From the NCBI GenBank assembly GCA_020402745.1, contig JADBYZ010000015.1:52045-116044 (forward strand): a stretch of 64,000 bases of DNA, given 5' to 3'. Origin of the DNA: Phenylobacterium sp. GTDB lineage: Bacteria > Pseudomonadota > Alphaproteobacteria > Caulobacterales > Caulobacteraceae. Shown here one piece after another: positions 61,475-64,000 of this stretch; position 1 is the stretch's first letter; each line of letters starts with the position of its first letter. Both the position numbers and the translations under genes were made by a program. Under the pieces are notes generated by a model. The model ran no database searches. It had not been told where the DNA came from and saw only the letters and a program-made list of their open reading frames with translations.

Positions 61475-62710
61475 ATGGCGATCGATTTTGAAATCCCGGA
61501 AGACGCGAAGGCGATGCGCGAGCGCGTTCGCCGCTGGGTGCACGAGGAATGCATTCCGGCAGAGAAACGTCTGGTGGACCGTGAGTCCTTCAAGGTCGTC
61601 CTGGCGGAGCTGCGGGCCAAGGCCAGGTCACAGGGCCTGTGGAGCCCCTTCATCCCCAAGGAGCATGGCGGCATGGGCCTCGGTCCGCTGGCCAACGCCC
61701 TGGTGCAGATGGAGCTGGGGGAAAGCCATCTGGGCGCCCTGTCGCTGAACAGCCAGGGACCGGATGACGCCACCATGCTGACCCTGCTGGCGCACGGCAC
61801 GGACTTCCAGAAGGAAAAGTACCTCAAGCCGCTCCTGAACGGTGAGAAGCGCGTCTGCTACTCCATGACCGAGAAGGCCGCTGGCGCCGACGCCACCGGA
61901 ATGCAGACCCGGGCGGTGAAGGACGGTAAGGGAAATTACGTTCTGAACGGCGAGAAGTGGTTCTCATCGGCCGCCAGCGCCGCGGATCTCGCCCTGGTCA
62001 TGGCCATGACCGATCCAGAGGCGCCCCGCCACCAGCGGTACTCGACCTTCCTCGTCGAGCTGCCCAACCCGGGCTATATCATCAAGCGCGACATCCCGAC
62101 CATGGCGGCGGAAGGCCCGCTTTCGCACATCATGGGCGGCGGCCACTCCGAGATCGATATCAAGGACCTGGTGGTCCCGGCGGAGAACCTGCTGGGCGGC
62201 GAGGGCAATGGCTTCAACATGGGCCAGCATCGCCTCGCCTATGGCCGCCTGCGCCATGGCATGCACAATGTGGCCCTGGCCCAGCGGGCCCTCGATCTGG
62301 CGGTCAAGCACGTCACCTCACGCGAGACCTTCGGCCAGAAGCTGTCCAAGCGGCAGGGGGTGCAGTGGATGTTGGCCGACTGCGCCAGCGAACTCTACAT
62401 GGCCCGCCTCATGCTTCTCCACATCGCCTACAAGGCCGAGAAGGGCATGGACCTGCGGCAGGAGAACTCAATCGCCAAGGTCTTCCTAGCCAACATGGTG
62501 CACAAGGTGGTGGACACCGCCATCCAGCTCCACGGGGCCCTGGGTTACAGCCGCGATACGCCCCTGGCGGCCTGGTACACCCACATCCGCTCGCAGCGGC
62601 TGGTGGACGGGCCGGACGAGGTGCACCGCTGGACCACGGGCCGCAATGTCATCCGCGCCTTCGAGCGGGACGGCACCACGGCGGCGGCGGCGGGCGGCGA
62701 CCTGCTCTGA
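61475..62710 (+). CDS. Acyl-CoA dehydrogenase family protein
   Basis: A 411-residue flavoprotein starting at ATG 61475 (MAIDFEIPEDAKAM), behind AGGGGAG. CYSMTEKAAGADATGMQT is the substrate/FAD loop, VLNGEKWFSSAASAADLAL the beta domain, and QLHGALGYSRDTPLAAWYTHIRSQRLVDGPDEVHRWTTGRNV the C-terminal part with a Glu in GPDEVH at the place of the catalytic base in the long-chain/IVD-like group. It should oxidise an acyl-CoA to the enoyl-CoA. The open frame continues upstream but is antisense-like. Confidence 0.88.
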   Translation: MAIDFEIPEDAKAMRERVRRWVHEECIPAEKRLVDRESFKVVLAELRAKARSQGLWSPFIPKEHGGMGLGPLANALVQMELGESHLGALSLNSQGPDDATMLTLLAHGTDFQKEKYLKPLLNGEKRVCYSMTEKAAGADATGMQTRAVKDGKGNYVLNGEKWFSSAASAADLALVMAMTDPEAPRHQRYSTFLVELPNPGYIIKRDIPTMAAEGPLSHIMGGGHSEIDIKDLVVPAENLLGGEGNGFNMGQHRLAYGRLRHGMHNVALAQRALDLAVKHVTSRETFGQKLSKRQGVQWMLADCASELYMARLMLLHIAYKAEKGMDLRQENSIAKVFLANMVHKVVDTAIQLHGALGYSRDTPLAAWYTHIRSQRLVDGPDEVHRWTTGRNVIRAFERDGTTAAAAGGDLL

Positions 62711-62720
62711 CCCCGGCGGC

Positions 62721-63530
62721 TCAGCGGCGGGGGCGGGCGGCCTCGTAAAGGGCCACCGCCGCCGCCGCGGAGACATTGAGGCTTTCAAAGCCGCCCGGCA
62801 TGGGAATGCGGGCGGTCTCATCGCAGTGCTCGGCGACCAGCCGGCGCACGCCCTCGCCCTCAGAGCCGAGGACCAGGACGACCGGGCCGCCGTCGAGCAC
62901 CTCCGAAAGGTCGCGTTCCGCGCCGCCGTCCAGGCCTATGGCTCGCCAACCCAGGTCGGAAAGGCGCTCCAGGGCGCGCGACAGGTTGACGGTCCGGGAC
63001 ACCGGAAGGATGTCAACGGCCCCCGCGGCGGCCTTGGCCAGAGCCCCTGACAGGCGTGGCGCCCGGCGCTCCTGGAGGATCACCCCGCGCGCGCCGAAGG
63101 CAGCGGCCGAGCGCAGGATGGCGCCGACATTCCCGGCGTCCGTCACCTGGTCCAGCATGAGAAGGACGGCTCCGGGCTCCGGCGCGAAGTCCTCAAGGTC
63201 TACAGGGTCCGGTTCAGGCCCTTCCAGGGCGAGCCCCTGGTGCGCCGCGCCGGGTGGCAGGAGCCGGGCCATGGAGGCGGCGTCCATCATCTCCAGCCGC
63301 TTCAGCTGTCCGAATCGTCGCTCGAGGTCGCGGGCCCGGTCAGGGGTGGCGAGAAGACGGCGAAGGGCGGGCCGTGCGGGATTGGACAGGGCCGCCTCGA
63401 CCGCGTGGACCCCCCAGATCCACTCCCCCGAAACGGCGGGGAAGCGGGGTTTCGCGAGGCCGCCTGACCCGGAAGCCACAGGGCCCCCACGCCGCTTCCG
63501 GCCTGCGTTGCGTTCGGGATGCGAGGCCAC
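62721..63530 (-). CDS. rlmB: 23S rRNA (guanosine-2'-O)-methyltransferase RlmB
   Basis: A 269-residue SPOUT-fold methyltransferase. An N-terminal L30-like substrate-binding domain (WIWGVHAVEAALSNPARP) follows a basic tail, then the knot motifs: VTDAGNVGAILRSAAAFGA, GSEGEGVRRLVAEHCD and IPMPGGFESLNVSAAAAVALYEAA. It methylates G2251 of 23S rRNA. Convergent end 10 nt from the acyl-CoA dehydrogenase. TrmH-family relatives with other targets are the main alternative. Confidence 0.9.
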   Translation of the reverse strand: MASHPERNAGRKRRGGPVASGSGGLAKPRFPAVSGEWIWGVHAVEAALSNPARPALRRLLATPDRARDLERRFGQLKRLEMMDAASMARLLPPGAAHQGLALEGPEPDPVDLEDFAPEPGAVLLMLDQVTDAGNVGAILRSAAAFGARGVILQERRAPRLSGALAKAAAGAVDILPVSRTVNLSRALERLSDLGWRAIGLDGGAERDLSEVLDGGPVVLVLGSEGEGVRRLVAEHCDETARIPMPGGFESLNVSAAAAVALYEAARPRR

Positions 63531-63594
63531 TATAAGACGCGCTCCAAATTGAGGCCGGGGCTTTTCCGGGCCTTGATAGGATGTCCGACGCGCT

Positions 63595-63680
63595 GGGGGA
63601 ATGTCCCGAGTGGCAAAGGGGGGGGACTGTAAATCCCCTGGCGTCAGCCTTCGTAGGTTCGAGTCCTACTTCCCCCACCA
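63595..63680 (+). tRNA. tRNA-Tyr (anticodon GUA)
   Basis: An 86-nt class II tRNA: acceptor GGGGGAA/TTCCCCC, anticodon GTA in ACTGTAAAT, long variable arm, T-arm GTAGGTTCGAGTCCTAC and an encoded ACCA end. Confidence 0.97.
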
Positions 63681-63731
63681 CGCGCCGGGCCTGAACCTTA
63701 GTCCCGGAGGCTCGCAGGAGCGCCACCCAAT

Positions 63732-63805
63732 GCGGGTATAGCACAATGGTAGTGCAGCAGCCTTCCAAGCTGAGGATGCGGGTTCGATTCCCGCTACCCG
63801 CTCCA
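63732..63805 (+). tRNA. tRNA-Gly (anticodon UCC)
   Basis: A 74-nt cloverleaf: acceptor GCGGGTA/TACCCGC, anticodon TCC in CTTCCAA, T-arm GCGGGTTCGATTCCCGC and an encoded TCCA end. It lies 27 nt upstream of tuf. Confidence 0.97.
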
Positions 63806-63832
63806 ACCCTCTAGACCAGCCGGCAGGACCCC

Positions 63833-64000
63833 ATGGCCAAAGAGAAATTCGAACGCACTAAGCCGCACTGCAACATCGGCACGATTGGTCACGTTGACCA
63901 CGGCAAGACGACGCTGACGGCTGCGATCACGATGACGCTTGCGAAGTCGGGCGGCGCGACGGCGAAGAAGTATGACGAGATTGACGCGGCTCCTGAGGAG
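63833..64000 (+). CDS. tuf: Elongation factor Tu (partial, runs off window)
   Basis: The first 56 codons of EF-Tu. [20 protein letters not shown] is followed by [13 protein letters not shown], which contains the GTP-binding loop GHVDHGKT. The rest lies beyond position 64000. tRNA-Tyr and tRNA-Gly directly upstream probably share its transcript, the same type of cluster seen before tufB in E. coli. A second tuf copy elsewhere is likely but cannot be seen here. Confidence 0.97.

Overview
The window looks like chromosome from a GC-rich alphaproteobacterium of the Caulobacteraceae (Caulobacter/Phenylobacterium type). The best markers are a divK-pleD pair (28673-30406) that follows the Caulobacter proteins closely, with rpmG immediately downstream in convergent orientation; dhmA of the Caulobacter type; and TTAA-N7-TTAAC boxes, the binding motif of the cell-cycle regulator CtrA, in front of genes. 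Coding density is very high, operons often overlap by 4 nt (ATGA/GTGA), and GTG and TTG starts are frequent. I see no prophage, integrase, transposase, CRISPR array or rRNA operon.

Layout. 1-9.2 kb: partial glutathione S-transferase, metallo-beta-lactamase-fold enzyme, haloalkane dehalogenase, DUF1330 protein, enoyl-CoA hydratase, SDR, oligopeptide-binding lipoprotein, a decayed MacB-type permease tail, an RsuA/RluB-type pseudouridine synthase, a membrane protein, a methyltransferase and tRNA-Asn. 9.2-11.5 kb: DUF7064-like protein, then a 247-nt intergenic region holding a CtrA box, a three-hairpin RNA with an intrinsic terminator (candidate small RNA or leader), and an operator-like palindrome in front of an SRPBCC-MarR operon. 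11.6-16.7 kb: a divergent Mpl-like Mur ligase, then an acyl-CoA dehydrogenase / phosphotransferase / DUF6285 / enoyl-CoA hydratase set that resembles the LvaC-LvaA-LvaB 4-hydroxyacyl-CoA pathway.

16.7-25.6 kb: two-gene lipid-linked glycosyltransferase operon, DUF3617 protein, RidA-GDPD-GNAT operon, HIT protein, a palindromic repeat, clpA-clpS. 25.7-30.6 kb: dinB, ROK kinase, HAD hydrolase, divK-pleD and rpmG. 30.7-41.8 kb: a long minus-strand housekeeping run (NUDIX, rnr, topA, dprA, plsY, inactive-looking pyrC, LOG-family gene, pyrB, ruvX). 41.9-47.5 kb: ThiO-like oxidase, acyl-CoA dehydrogenase, a lytic transglycosylase behind a CtrA box, CaiB/BaiF CoA-transferase and NUDIX. 47.5-52.5 kb: Hpt protein, NAD kinase and DUF2336 protein in one direction; glpK and a class II aldolase in the other. 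52.5-57.5 kb: RND efflux adaptor and pump, then a lipoprotein cytochrome c. 57.5-64 kb: tRNA-Thr, metG, TerC-family protein, amidohydrolase, acyl-CoA dehydrogenase, rlmB, tRNA-Tyr, tRNA-Gly and the start of tuf.

Themes: acyl-CoA catabolism is prominent (three acyl-CoA dehydrogenases, two crotonases, a CaiB enzyme, two NUDIX proteins of the CoA-hydrolase-like type), fitting an organism that grows on fatty, branched or hydroxylated acids. Cell-cycle signalling (DivK, PleD, CtrA boxes, an orphan Hpt protein) is interspersed. No entirely new multi-gene system is obvious; the most promising unknowns are the structured RNA beside the CtrA box at 10.34-10.44 kb, the atypical Mpl-like ligase and the split kinase/dehydrogenase module.
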